From: Paramarasmius palmivorus
Lineage: Eukaryota > Basidiomycota > Agaricomycetes > Agaricales > Marasmiaceae
Assembly: GCA_037176845.1 (NCBI GenBank)
Contig: JAYKXP010000023.1
Coordinates: 372,001 to 436,000 of the forward strand
Length of the DNA: 64,000 bases
Reading direction: 5' to 3'
Both the position numbers and the translations under genes were made by a program. This document shows, in pieces, positions 46,965-57,800 of the stretch; within the stretch, counting starts at the first letter, position 1; each line of letters starts with the position of its first letter. The notes beneath the pieces are model-generated. The model was not told where the DNA came from, did not search any database, and saw only the letters and a program-made list of their open reading frames with translations.

Positions 46965-47268
46965 TGTCATGAAACTCCTTGCTACCTACACATGTACCTT
47001 TAATTTCCGTCTTTAATACACACCGTAGACACATTTCTGATCAATAACTTGTTGTATACGCATGTATTAATGATCGTACTCATGTAGACAGCATTTAGTA
47101 GATACGACATGCGTCCTCGAGGCTCACAGTATATATTCAGTAGGTAGTTAGCTTTGTACGCCAGTCTTGAGCTGGTTTATTCCTGACCAGTAATATATTC
47201 TCATTTCTCTCCACTGTCTTGCACGCTCGAGGGAGTACTAGCCAGGTAGAACTGGTTGGTTGCTAACA
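46965..47268 (+). repeat. 5' LTR
   Basis: 304 bp, starts TGTCATG and ends GCTAACA (TG..CA). It contains TATATA at 47130-47135 and the presumed transcription start at 47163. Confidence 0.95.
47130..47135 (+). promoter_or_regulatory. LTR TATA box
   Basis: TATATA lies 33 bp upstream of the sequence AGTCTTGAGCT (47163-47173), which the self-priming model predicts as the RNA 5' end. Confidence 0.6.
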
Positions 47269-47270
47269 AA

Positions 47271-47281
47271 AGCTCAAGACT
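47271..47281 (+). other. Self-primer binding site
   Basis: AGCTCAAGACT, starting two bases after the 5' LTR, is the exact reverse complement of AGTCTTGAGCT inside the LTR at 47163-47173. It does not start with TGG as a tRNA-primed PBS would. Confidence 0.75.
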
Positions 47282-47949
47282 GCTCTACTCCTCTCTTGTA
47301 CTCTCTCGCTCCTCATTACCAAACCTTCTTCTATCCCGAAAACTTTGACCCTATACTCTCCACATCACCTTCCTAACCACTATTCCCTCCCGCATTTTCT
47401 TTTACAGATCCGGGTAGAATTCCGTTGGCTAACGGTCCGTGTGCGTCGGCTAGTTGTGACCCGAGCATACGAAGAAGGCACTAGTTCCTGGAACGAGCTT
47501 CTGACGATACCGCTTCATTGTGGATCGTTTAAGGGTCAACTCCCTTTCGCAGGAAGACTTCGGCTATCAGGGGTTCTATTGAAAACCTGAGACGTCGGCT
47601 GCGCAGTTGCGAACCATACTAGTTCTCGGCCTCCGTAGTTACGTATATACTTTTACCATACAACCCGCGATCTAGAGTGTAGATTGGCGAAGAACCACAC
47701 TAGGATAGGTGGTTTTAGTTAGTTACTATACTTTACGATATAACCCGATCAGTAGAGTCCCTACGACTTTATTGAGTTCGAAGAACTACATACCTTACCT
47801 TACGTATTTACCCGCCTAAGGATCAAAGTCTCGGTTGTGTGCCGGATCCAAGGCCCTATAGACATTCACCCTTTGGCTAATAACCAATTGTATCACTTCC
47901 TTTCCCTCATTGATTAAGAAATAAAAGTCATTGATTTCTTGATCTCACC
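47282..47949 (+). other. Long leader of the retroelement
   Basis: About 670 nt between the PBS and the gag ATG with no long frame in the gag reading phase. It likely holds packaging and translation signals (inference). Confidence 0.5.
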
Positions 47950-49044
47950 ATGGATATCGATCCGACCACCATCTACCTCTCAGATGAACAGAGGAACCTT
48001 CCGGCTCCCTTGTACAAAGAAGAGCAGGGATTCTTCGCTCTCTTTTGGGCATGGGCTAGAGCCATCATCGTCTGGCTCGTTAACCTCGGAACATACTCAA
48101 AGACAAACGCTGAAGCCACTGATCGAATCGCGAAAGTAGCCGAGCACTTTAAAGATAAACCGGAGAAAGCGAGGAAGATCGACGTTGATAAACCGAAAGA
48201 GTATCACGGCGATCGAGACAGAGCCAAAGGATTCTTGAACGAACTAAAGTTCTACTTTTTGGGACGACAGATTCTCGAAGATCATAATAAGATCATTGTC
48301 GCTCTAAGTCTAATCACCGGTGGAACCAACGACATGGCGACAAATTGGGCCGACCTGAAAAGGAAGGAGCTGATCGCAAAGGCGACTGAGAACCCGCCGC
48401 GTGTCACCAATTACGTAGAATTCGAAGAGGAATTTACGGAATACTTCAAATACTCTTCGACTAAAGACGAGCTTCAGGCTAAGTTGGTCAAGCTCACACA
48501 AGGAAAGCAGACTGCCGACGAGTACATCGTGCAGTTCAAGGGAATCATGGATGGGTGCAAATTCGACAAGGAAGCGCTTCTATTCTGGTTCAAGAACGGT
48601 CTTAACAACGGCTTACGAAGTTCGGTTTGGAGCTTACGTCCAACACCAACGATATTAGAAGAATGGATGACCGAGGCATCCAATCAGGACCGAGTATGGC
48701 GCATGAACAGGGAATATCAGAGCCATCACCACGGAAAAGAAGGACAGAGCCAGAACAAGGGAAAGGGGACTGTGGAAACGAAAAAGGAAAGTCCGAGTAC
48801 CTCGACCCCGAGTTTTAAAACGCCGACCAGAGATCCGAACGCCATGGACATAGACGCTATGAAGAAGAAGGGGCTGTGCTTCAACTGTAAGAAGTCAGGA
48901 CACCGCTTCTTCGAATGTCCCGAGCCGAAAGGATCAAAACCGGCTAACTTTACTCGAGAAGTGAATAAGGGAGACATGACGAAGGATGAAGCCAAGAGGC
49001 TCATAGAGCTCTTGACGAAGAAGTTGGAAGAAGAGGATTTTTGA
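47950..49044 (+). CDS. gag: Gag polyprotein, 364 aa
   Basis: A capsid-like retrotransposon Gag region (KEYHGDRDRAKGFLNELKFY, FEEEFTEYFKYSSTKDEL, TADEYIVQFKGIMDGCKF) precedes one zinc knuckle CFNCKKSGHRFFEC (CX2CX4HX4C, about residues 311-324). It forms the particle and binds the RNA. The frame is intact. The stop TGA (49042-49044) overlaps the pol ATG by one base. Confidence 0.9.
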   Translation: MDIDPTTIYLSDEQRNLPAPLYKEEQGFFALFWAWARAIIVWLVNLGTYSKTNAEATDRIAKVAEHFKDKPEKARKIDVDKPKEYHGDRDRAKGFLNELKFYFLGRQILEDHNKIIVALSLITGGTNDMATNWADLKRKELIAKATENPPRVTNYVEFEEEFTEYFKYSSTKDELQAKLVKLTQGKQTADEYIVQFKGIMDGCKFDKEALLFWFKNGLNNGLRSSVWSLRPTPTILEEWMTEASNQDRVWRMNREYQSHHHGKEGQSQNKGKGTVETKKESPSTSTPSFKTPTRDPNAMDIDAMKKKGLCFNCKKSGHRFFECPEPKGSKPANFTREVNKGDMTKDEAKRLIELLTKKLEEEDF

Positions 49045-52000
49045 TGGCCTCGAGAGTAAGCACCAACTCTCAGGAGGCGAATGGACAGATTCGATCTTCA
49101 TTTGTAAATTATAATGTAGTCAATCAGGAATTGAACGACATTTATGAAACCATCGAATCAGGTGCCCGGTTTGGAGGCAAACGGCAAATTCCCTGGACAA
49201 CTGAATGGTATGCCCAAAGACTAAGGGATCCAAAAGCGGGAATAAGCCTTTTTAAGCAATTGGTACACGATCAACGACATCAAGAAGTCTCGGATCAAAC
49301 CTTAAGAGAAATCAATCGGCTAAATGATGATAACGCCGTAAGGGCTTTAGATGAAATGAGACGACCACCTAGAATGATCAGAGCACGAGGACAGCAAACA
49401 GACATCGACCTCGTTGCAACCACGCTCGACGATCAAAGGAAATTTGACGTCAAGGCGCTACTAGATAGCGGATGTACTGGAAGCGCGATTAACCGAAAAT
49501 GGATCGAAAAGCATAAAATAAACACCATCAAACATGCTAGACCCATACCAGTATACAACGCTGACAGAACACCCAACTCGGCAGGACCTATTACGGACAA
49601 AGTAGACCTAAGAATAACCATAAATGACCATGTGGAAATCATGAGCTTCGATGTCACGAATTTAGGAGACACCGATATGTTCATAGGTCATGAATGGCTT
49701 AAACGTCATAACCCAGATATTAATTGGGTAACAGGTCAGATAAGGTTCAATCGATGTCCGATCGAATGCCGAATGTACCAAAAGTACTCTGAACCGGAAG
49801 ATGACGAAGATGATGACGAGGTTGAAGACGAAATTGAACCCGGAGATAGAATTCTTGTAGTAGATATTCAACAAGAAATTCAAATAAGGGCGAAAGAAAA
49901 CGTCTCAACCAAAATAGCCATCGACGCCACGAAGGAAAAGAAGGAGAAGACCTTTGAAGAGATCGTCCCCGAACCGTATCAGGACTACAAGGATGTATTC
50001 GACAAAAAGGAATTTGATCAATTACCACCAAGAAGACCATGGGATCATGCCATCGAATTGATTCCCGAATCAAAAGGTGAAAATTCCGCTAAAATATATC
50101 CATTAAGTCCGGCGGAACAAAAGGAACTAGATGATTTCTTGGAAGAGAACCTTAGAACGGGAAGAATTAGGCCTTCCAAATCACCGTTTGCGTCACCATT
50201 CTTCTTTGTAAAAAAGAAAGATGGGAGACTTAGACCGATTCAGGATTACCGAAAACTAAATGAGCAAACGATTAAAAACCGATATCCCTTGCCATTGTCC
50301 CAAGAATTGATCGATAAGCTAAAAGACGCTAAATGGTTTTCCAAGATGGATGTCAGATGGGGATTCAATAACATTCGGATCAAAGAAGGAGACGAATGGA
50401 AAGCAGCATTCCTAACTAATCGGGGAATGTATGAACCCTTAGTGATGTTCTTCGGCCTAACGAATTCCCCAGCAACTTTCCAAACGATGATGAACACGAT
50501 TCTACGTGAAGAAATCAATACAGGAAAAGTCGTAGTCTACATGGACGACATCCTTGTATTCACGAAATCGTTAAAAGAACATCAAGAAATCGTTAGAAGG
50601 ATTCTACGAAAGCTACGAGAACACAAGTTATACTTAAAACCTGACAAGTGTATCTTTGAAGTTCTACAAGTAGAATTCCTTGGACTAATCGTTGGAAACG
50701 GACAAGTGAAGATGGATCCAAATAAAGTAAAAGCTGTAGCCGAATGGCCGGAACCCACGTGTAAACGTGAAGTACAGCAGTTCTTAGGATTCATCAACTT
50801 CTACCGACGATTTATTCGAGATTTCGGGAAAATTGCCAAGGGTCTCACCGTCTTGACAGGGAAACACGACTGGAAATGGGGGAAAGAACAAGTAGAATCT
50901 TTCAAAGAACTTAAACAAAAGGTTACTACAGCTCCCGTATTAGTCATCCCTAATGACAAAGATCAATTTCGTGTTGAAGCGGATTCTTCGGATTTTGCCA
51001 TAGGAGCAGTCCTGTCACAGTTCCAAAATGGGAAATGGAAACCAGTAGCATTCCTATCCCATTCATTAAACGAAACAGAACGGAACTATGAAATCTATGA
51101 CAAAGAAATGCTCGCTATCATTATGGCATTAAAGGAATGGAGGCAATACCTTTTAGGAAGTACCCAAGACTTTGAGATCTGGACAGATCACAAGAACCTT
51201 GAGTACTTTCGAAAGCCCCAAGACCTTAACCGAAGACAAGCTAGATGGGTTACAATAATGCAAGATTATCATTTCACTTTGCATCATAAACCTGGAAAGC
51301 AAAACACGAAAGCAGATCTATTGTCGAGACGACAAGGTCATAAGAAGGGGGTAAACGACAATCAAAACGTCATTTTACTCAAACCAGAGTTATTCAGACA
51401 CCTTTATCGATCAGTCACAGCCATAGATAACACGCTATTAGATCAGATCAAAGAATCGAAAGATCGAGATCAAGTAGTAAAAATGGCATTAGATCGAAAA
51501 GAAGAACACTGGGAAGAGAAAGATGGCGTTGTCACTTGGAAAGACCGTATCTATGTACCAAGAAACGATAAACTGCGAGAACAGATCATCCACCTACATC
51601 ACAACCTGCCAATCGAGGGACACCCAGGTAGATACAAGACACTAGAACAAATCACTCGAAACTACTGGTGGCCCCGTATCAATGCAGACGTAAAAAGATA
51701 CACTGATGGATGTGATCGATGCCAAAAGACAAAGCCTAGAAGAGGAAAATTAGCAGCACCATTAAGTCCGAACGAAATCCCTACTAGAGCATGGGAAATC
51801 GTCTCTATGGATTTTATTGGACCTCTTCCAATGTCAAACGGCTATGATATGATCATGGTAGTGGTAGACCGATTAACCAAAAAGGTCTTTTTCATTCCCA
51901 CTACGCAGCAGATCACCGCAGAAGGCACAGCACGATTGTACATAGAAAACGTGTTCAGGGAACATGGATTAGCCCGAGTAATGATTTTTGATCGAGGAAC

Positions 52001-52997
52001 GCAGTTCAATGCCAAATTTATGAAAGTGTTACTCACGATCTTGGGAATTAAGGCGAACATGTCCACCGCATATCATCCACAAACCGATGGACAGACGGAA
52101 CGAGTAAATCAAGAGATCGAAAAGTATTTGAGAATTTATATTAATTACCGACAAGATGACTGGGCCAATTGGTTGTCCATCACTCAATTCTCATACAACG
52201 ATAAGATTCACTCGAGTACCGGAGAAACGCCCTTCTTCCTTAATTACGGGCAACATCCATGGAAGGGAATAGAACCAAGGAGGCATACACGTAATCCAAG
52301 AGCTGAAGACTTCGGAAAAGTCATGGATCAGATCAGAGAAGAAGCATCATCGGCATTAAAAAAAGCAGCCGAAAAGATGAAAGAATTCTACGATCGAGGA
52401 AGATCCGAAGCTCGAGAATACAAACCTGGAGATATGGTTTACGTCGAAGCCACGAACATCAAAAGCAAGCGTTCCGCTAAGAAGCTTGATGATCGACGTT
52501 ACGGACCATTTGAAGTAGTAGAAAAGATCGGGACATCATCATATCGTGTTAAGTTACCGCGCACATGGAAAATACACCCGGTCTTCAATGAATGCCTACT
52601 CACTCCTTACCATGCCCCTGAATTCCCTATCCAAGAAAAGCCCCTACCTCCTCCTCCTGAAATCGAAGATGGTGAAGAAGTACACGAAGTAGAAGAGGTG
52701 TTAGATAGTAGATTAAAAAACGGTCATCTGGAGTACTTGGTGAAATGGAAAAACGAACCATATGAAGAGAATGAATGGCTTCCAAAAAGAGAATTAACAA
52801 AAGCGAAGGAAGCAATTCAAGAATTCCATAAAAAACACCCTGCCGCTCCGAGGCCAAAAGACATTTCCATGATATTTAATTATATACCGATCGAGAACTA
52901 TACCGAAATAGATACAAAAAAGATTAAAAAATTATATAATTGGGAAAACGGAAAAATATACGGACTAGAATCGAGGTCACGAGGACGTGAATCTTAA
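49044..52997 (+). CDS. pol: Pol polyprotein with C-terminal chromodomain, 1317 aa
   Basis: Rough residue positions: aspartic protease LLDSGCTG (138); reverse transcriptase with FFVKKKDGRLRPIQDYRKL (about 388) and YMDD (498); RNase H EADSSDFAIGAVLSQ (645). Integrase zinc finger GHPGRYKTLEQITRNYWWP..CDRCQ (855-900); integrase catalytic Asp in MDFIGPLP (921), Asp in DRGTQF (982) and Glu in QTDGQTERVN (1017). GPF/Y module (1153) and chromodomain EVEEVLDSRLKNGHLEYLVK (from about 1214), which targets methylated-histone chromatin in related elements. All motifs are present. Pol is in the -1 frame relative to gag; expression is probably by UGAUG stop-restart or a -1 slip on the T-run just before it. 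Confidence 0.95.
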   Translation: MASRVSTNSQEANGQIRSSFVNYNVVNQELNDIYETIESGARFGGKRQIPWTTEWYAQRLRDPKAGISLFKQLVHDQRHQEVSDQTLREINRLNDDNAVRALDEMRRPPRMIRARGQQTDIDLVATTLDDQRKFDVKALLDSGCTGSAINRKWIEKHKINTIKHARPIPVYNADRTPNSAGPITDKVDLRITINDHVEIMSFDVTNLGDTDMFIGHEWLKRHNPDINWVTGQIRFNRCPIECRMYQKYSEPEDDEDDDEVEDEIEPGDRILVVDIQQEIQIRAKENVSTKIAIDATKEKKEKTFEEIVPEPYQDYKDVFDKKEFDQLPPRRPWDHAIELIPESKGENSAKIYPLSPAEQKELDDFLEENLRTGRIRPSKSPFASPFFFVKKKDGRLRPIQDYRKLNEQTIKNRYPLPLSQELIDKLKDAKWFSKMDVRWGFNNIRIKEGDEWKAAFLTNRGMYEPLVMFFGLTNSPATFQTMMNTILREEINTGKVVVYMDDILVFTKSLKEHQEIVRRILRKLREHKLYLKPDKCIFEVLQVEFLGLIVGNGQVKMDPNKVKAVAEWPEPTCKREVQQFLGFINFYRRFIRDFGKIAKGLTVLTGKHDWKWGKEQVESFKELKQKVTTAPVLVIPNDKDQFRVEADSSDFAIGAVLSQFQNGKWKPVAFLSHSLNETERNYEIYDKEMLAIIMALKEWRQYLLGSTQDFEIWTDHKNLEYFRKPQDLNRRQARWVTIMQDYHFTLHHKPGKQNTKADLLSRRQGHKKGVNDNQNVILLKPELFRHLYRSVTAIDNTLLDQIKESKDRDQVVKMALDRKEEHWEEKDGVVTWKDRIYVPRNDKLREQIIHLHHNLPIEGHPGRYKTLEQITRNYWWPRINADVKRYTDGCDRCQKTKPRRGKLAAPLSPNEIPTRAWEIVSMDFIGPLPMSNGYDMIMVVVDRLTKKVFFIPTTQQITAEGTARLYIENVFREHGLARVMIFDRGTQFNAKFMKVLLTILGIKANMSTAYHPQTDGQTERVNQEIEKYLRIYINYRQDDWANWLSITQFSYNDKIHSSTGETPFFLNYGQHPWKGIEPRRHTRNPRAEDFGKVMDQIREEASSALKKAAEKMKEFYDRGRSEAREYKPGDMVYVEATNIKSKRSAKKLDDRRYGPFEVVEKIGTSSYRVKLPRTWKIHPVFNECLLTPYHAPEFPIQEKPLPPPPEIEDGEEVHEVEEVLDSRLKNGHLEYLVKWKNEPYEENEWLPKRELTKAKEAIQEFHKKHPAAPRPKDISMIFNYIPIENYTEIDTKKIKKLYNWENGKIYGLESRSRGRES

Positions 52998-53005
52998 GAA
53001 GGGGG
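52996..53005 (+). other. Polypurine tract
   Basis: AAGAAGGGGG lies immediately before the 3' LTR and overlaps the pol stop; it is the plus-strand primer site. Confidence 0.8.
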
Positions 53006-53008
53006 TAA

Positions 53009-53312
53009 TGTCATGAAACTCCTTGCTACCTACACATGTACCTTTAATTTCCGTCTTTAATACACACCGTAGACACATTTCTGATCAATAACTTGTTGTA
53101 TACGCATGTATTAATGATCGTACTCATGTAGACAGCATTTAGTAGATACGACATGCGTCCTCGAGGCTCACAGTATATATTCAGTAGGTAGTTAGCTTTG
53201 TACGCCAGTCTTGAGCTGGTTTATTCCTGACCAGTAATATATTCTCATTTCTCTCCACTGTCTTGCACGCTCGAGGGAGTACTAGCCAGGTAGAACTGGT
53301 TGGTTGCTAACA
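53009..53312 (+). repeat. 3' LTR
   Basis: Same 304 bp as the 5' LTR with no difference found by eye; followed by the AAATG duplication. Confidence 0.95.
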
Positions 53313-54824
53313 AAATGCATCTATGCGACGGAAGGTGAACAGCAGCGCACGATATCAGTGGGAAGAAGCAATCAAGGCAAAAGCAAAACGCACATAAAGA
53401 CTAAGATTTGTAGTAAGTTGAACGAAACAGGGAACAGTGTGAAGGATAAGTAGATAGAACAATGTAACTTGATGCCGGAGAAGAATGGAATCGTTATGCG
53501 GCTAATCTCTCCATATCACTGATTCTGACCTCTTCGAATCTGGCGTGTGCGCACCAATGATTTTCAGCACACACTTTTCCTTGCGAGTGGTATATACAGC
53601 TTCATTTTGGTACTTGAAGTGACTCAATTGAATACCCGTACTGTTCGCTTGCGAATAATTTGTCTAGTATTTGATGTGGAGGCGGCGGGATAAATACTAA
53701 TCTATGATTGGACGGTGAACTCACGTGAACGTATACTGACTACACACGATGGAGAGGGCCGAGGGGCTATGGCGGTGCCCTGAGGCTGCTAGCTGACACC
53801 AAAGGTGGCGGTATAGGATCAGGAAACAGTACGATACATCGGGCCTATCTACGGAGGCGGTCACGTGGCTCGGGTGAAACCCGAGCTGGAGTGGTGGACC
53901 TGGTCCACCACTCCAACGACATGAATTGAAGGATTGAAGCCATCCGATATCGATTGTCTACTGAGTACCACTTAAATCGAAGGTGTCCACAATTTGGCTA
54001 TGCCAATTTTCATAAATGGTTATCGAAGAATAAGGTTCGCGGTCAATGACCTTCCCTGAACAAAGACTCCGAAAATACCCAACGCTTTTTCATATATAGC
54101 CTTGCACTGCTAGCCCCGATCGTCTTCCCTGGTTTGGCTAGCAAGTGGGCATAGTCTGCGCGAAGTATCGGGCTGCATACTGGGAGGTCAAAGAGGTAGC
54201 GCTGTCGGAAGCTTTAGCGAAGGGTTACATTGCTGCATCCCTCGTCGATACATCTCCGAGTCGGTTGCACTGGAATCTCCTTAGACATCATCGTGTCGGC
54301 AGCGCGCACATATCTTGCTGTTGACAACCTAGTGCCTTCATTCCTGATTACTGTATGGATACTTATCCCTTGGGATTGGTTTGGAGGTAGACGTATGGTA
54401 TCCATGACGGCGTGTGGTGGTTGGCAAAGAAAGTCGTCGACCAGGAATAATTGGCGGGATATCAGGAAGTCATACCAGGCAAACGGAGACAATTAGGAAA
54501 CGAAACACCCGCTCAGCTGGAGTCAGAGCAGACAAGTAGAGAGTACGTTCACCAATACTTGTATCATTGCCTGACGTTCGCTATATTTAGGTTCATTGTA
54601 CCGTCGAAGCCCTCAGTTACTCATAACGCCCTAGTCCTCGATATCAAGTACCTGTATTGGCTTGTGGGGTACTGTGAGAGATGCTCTCTCACTCTCCTAC
54701 TGAGAACGAAGACAGGACGAGAAGTAGTTTGAAAAAGGAGCCTGATGCGTTGTGTATTACATACTCGAATGTCAAAGTTCTGACTTTTGTATTACAATAC
54801 TTGAACATTTACTTGTCTGATTCA
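53313..54824. other. Intergenic region with stacked hairpins, no gene seen
   Basis: No conserved frame. 53313-53410 resembles 62040-62105 (GAACA(G)CAGCG..AATCAAGGCAAA). Two adjacent perfect inverted repeats lie at 53867-53915 (separate entry). Confidence 0.45.
53867..53915. repeat. Two adjacent perfect hairpins
   Basis: GCTCGGGT-GAA-ACCCGAGC is followed directly by TGGAGTGGTGGACC-T-GGTCCACCACTCCA (14-bp arms, one-base loop). Both are GC-rich and stable in either strand. Confidence 0.75.
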
Positions 54825-57800
54825 TTATCCGCTACTTGAGACCTCACTATCTTCCTCTCCAATAGGGATCCATTGGAGTCTCCGAGTCTTTTCATGGTAG
54901 CCGTAATGCCCTGGTATCCATTCAATGAATGCTTCTGTTGATTCCTTGTCCCCATCCTTCACGGAGCCGGAATTCATCCTAACCTTCCCCCGACTAACAA
55001 TCTTTAAAGGCATCTCTATCTGTGGATCTAAGGGTGTCACTGGGGGAATTGGATTCTATTGCGGGTAATGAGCGAAAACGTAATGCTCAACATCTTACTT
55101 TACGCACTGTGTCCAATACTGCAACGATTTCCTCGTAGATGGTAGATCCACTTGCCATCAGAATGAAGATGGACATGTAAATGTTATCGACCTTCCACTC
55201 CAAAATATGCTGGTCTTCAGTATTTTTCTTGGTGACCTTCCCGGCTAGTGCGGCATCATATAGTATGATGTTGAAAAAGTCTTTGACAACTATGGGCTGT
55301 GCGCGGATATCTTTAAGCCGAGATGCCCCAGTTATTGCTTTCCACATGAAGTCGGATTCATGGTGGTCGTATCGAGCCTGAGAATGCTGTCAGATAGCAA
55401 CAACTTGACTGTCACAGCAATCACCTGTGAGGATCCAAAAAACTGCTGAGGACTATACCAGTCTCTCCCAGAAAATTCATAATCAAGAGAACGCATCCAA
55501 CGGAGCACATATCTCAGCAAAAAAGTACCCCCTTTCTGCTGATATGATGATACGGAACGATAGGGCAACCAATAGGAACTCGCATATCGATATACATCAA
55601 ATGAGAGGGCCTCCGGAAGTTCTGCATTCATCTTGTCAAGGTGATCCATCATGCATGTGAGTATCGCTCCTGCCAAAATCACATCGTACTTCTTCACATC
55701 GATATGCCAATGATGAACCTGGTCCTCTGAAGTCAAGAAATCATCAAATGATTTATGAAGAAGTTGATAATATCCATTCTCTTCTGTGACAAGGCCCCGG
55801 AGTTTTTGGAAGGCTCTGAGGATGCTTGCATTCTTTCCAAGATCTATGAAATTAGTAAGGAAATGGAGAATGTCACTGGGGCATGGGTAGAGATCAGCTG
55901 AGGAGTTTGCCATGATTAGGCCTAAAGCCACGCCAATATTATGTCTGATGTCGTCGTCTCCTTCCTTGACCAGAGACTTGAGGGCAACCTCGTAAAGAGC
56001 TGTGAGTGCCTGTAATGCATTCTTTGGTGGTTCCTGCTCCATGAAAACCTCCAAACGTTCCTCTATGTTCTCTCTGATGAAGGTGACAGCAGTTGAAGCC
56101 CAGATAAACAGACCACTAGCATGTTTCGACAATTGCTCAACAGCAAAGTGTTTTTGAGCATTGTCCAGGTTGTCAAAGGACGAGTGTTGAAAGGATTTGG
56201 TGAGGAAGTAATGGATGTCATTTATGGTCTCGGGTGAGTTGTGGTCTAGAGGAAAGTGGTGAATGTGACCACAATGCTGTAGAGACCGAACAATGTCTTC
56301 ATGTAGGCGACTGGCAAGGACAAAGCGCAAGAATGGGAGCAGCCCAAATCTATCCTCTGCAAACAGCTCTAGAAGCTGTTGGCGGAAATTTGTTTCAGAT
56401 TGGTCTTCTCGTGAGCTTTCATCAATTGCATCAACAAGGACAACAATGCGACCTTCTTTGGCAATTTCTTCACTCAGATCTTGGAGAGGATTGACCAGAA
56501 GCTGCTCCACCTGCATATTAAGATCGGTGATTTTTGCAATGTGTTGACTACGCTCTAAGACTTCCGCAATGGGCTTCCCAAAACGCTCATCAAAGCTTGC
56601 AAGCAGGAAGGCTAGAGTCCTGACAAACTCCCCAACATTCCTGTATGTATTCCGGTCGAAACAGAAGAAGGCAGCTAGCCGGCTGTGGAAACCCAATGTT
56701 GATAATGTATTGTGAAGGGTACCAATTAGCAAGCTTTTGCCACAGCCAGCAATACCTGAGATCCACAGGATTGATTGCTCTCCATTGAAGCACCAGTTGA
56801 GTATCCTTGAAAGCGAGGAACGACGAGTCCCTGGCAGACAGTGACACTTTGGGCCCAAAAGTATTCCAGAGGGCTGGAGAACATGAAGTGTTTTCTCTCG
56901 TTCTGGTGTTATAGTAGACTGTGAGAATAGCTGAGTGCATGTCTTTGCAGAGAACTCACCTAAGGATTCAATGGCTTTTTGCGTATTTATAATGGTAACA
57001 GCTGTGAATTCTATCTGGGTTTCATAGAATTGCTTCTTGAGTTGCTCGAAAGCAGTGTTGAACTCTGCTATTTTTGAAGGTGTGTTCCAGAAACTTGAAA
57101 CCTGATCTATACTCTGAATGCTCAGAATTGCACCACCATTGAAGGTAGCACTTACAGAGAAGCCCTTTGAACATGTAATTTGAGAGGAACACATAGCATT
57201 CCTCTGATTGCTGGACAATTGCATTGAAGAGTTTTGTGAAATAACCCCACTCATTGAGGACTTTCTTGTCGACTGCAATTTTGAATGTTTCTATCATAAC
57301 ATCATAAAGCGCAACTATTGCTTCATCTTGTTCGTGTTTTGCTTTGATTATCTGTGTTGATGTCAGAAATGTGCACAGCCATGCCCAAATGCTAGCAGCT
57401 TACATGATATATCCCAGACACAACAATTGAAGCAGCTCGGGCTATTTCATGTATCTGATACAATAGCAACTTAGTCAGAAATAAGATGAGCTCTGTATTT
57501 GAGAGCACTCACCTCCGATAAAGTGTCCAGTGCTTCAATAACCGTATCAGCGGCCTCATAGATACATTTACACTTTTCTGTTTGTCTCCTGACCCTCTCC
57601 ACCTCATCCTTAACTTTATTAGGATCATCTTCTACCCTTGCGACACTAGCAACACCTATTTTGGAACCATCTTCAGCCATCCCAGGGATGAATCCTCCGG
57701 GACTGGTAGAAGAGGGACCAGCAGTCATAGTTGATATCGAAGACTCTAACGGCAAAGCTGAATGCTGTGTTTTCAATGTCAGCTTGAGACAATCATTGAC

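Larger units (their letters stand above)
46965..53312 (+). mobile_element. Complete Ty3/Gypsy chromovirus, 6348 bp
   Basis: Two LTRs of 304 bp that look identical by eye, gag and pol intact, PBS-like site, polypurine tract and AAATG target duplication define a full, recently inserted and probably competent element. Domain order protease, reverse transcriptase, RNase H, integrase, chromodomain places it with chromoviruses. Priming appears to be of the Tf1/Sushi self-primed type, not tRNA-primed. Confidence 0.95.

Noticed and set aside
47271..47290. tRNA-primed PBS after the 5' LTR
   Set aside because: No TGG start and no visible tRNA 3' complement, while an exact match to the LTR interior explains the site.
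53325..53410. Target of the retroelement as a gene
   Set aside because: Only a short repeat shared with 62.04-62.1 kb; no gene can be reconstructed across the insertion.
57022..57280. Frame break in the NLR between MFKGLL and VSSFW
   Set aside because: The intron gtaagt..atag|ATCAGG restores phase (KGLLYQVSSFW), so no break is needed there.
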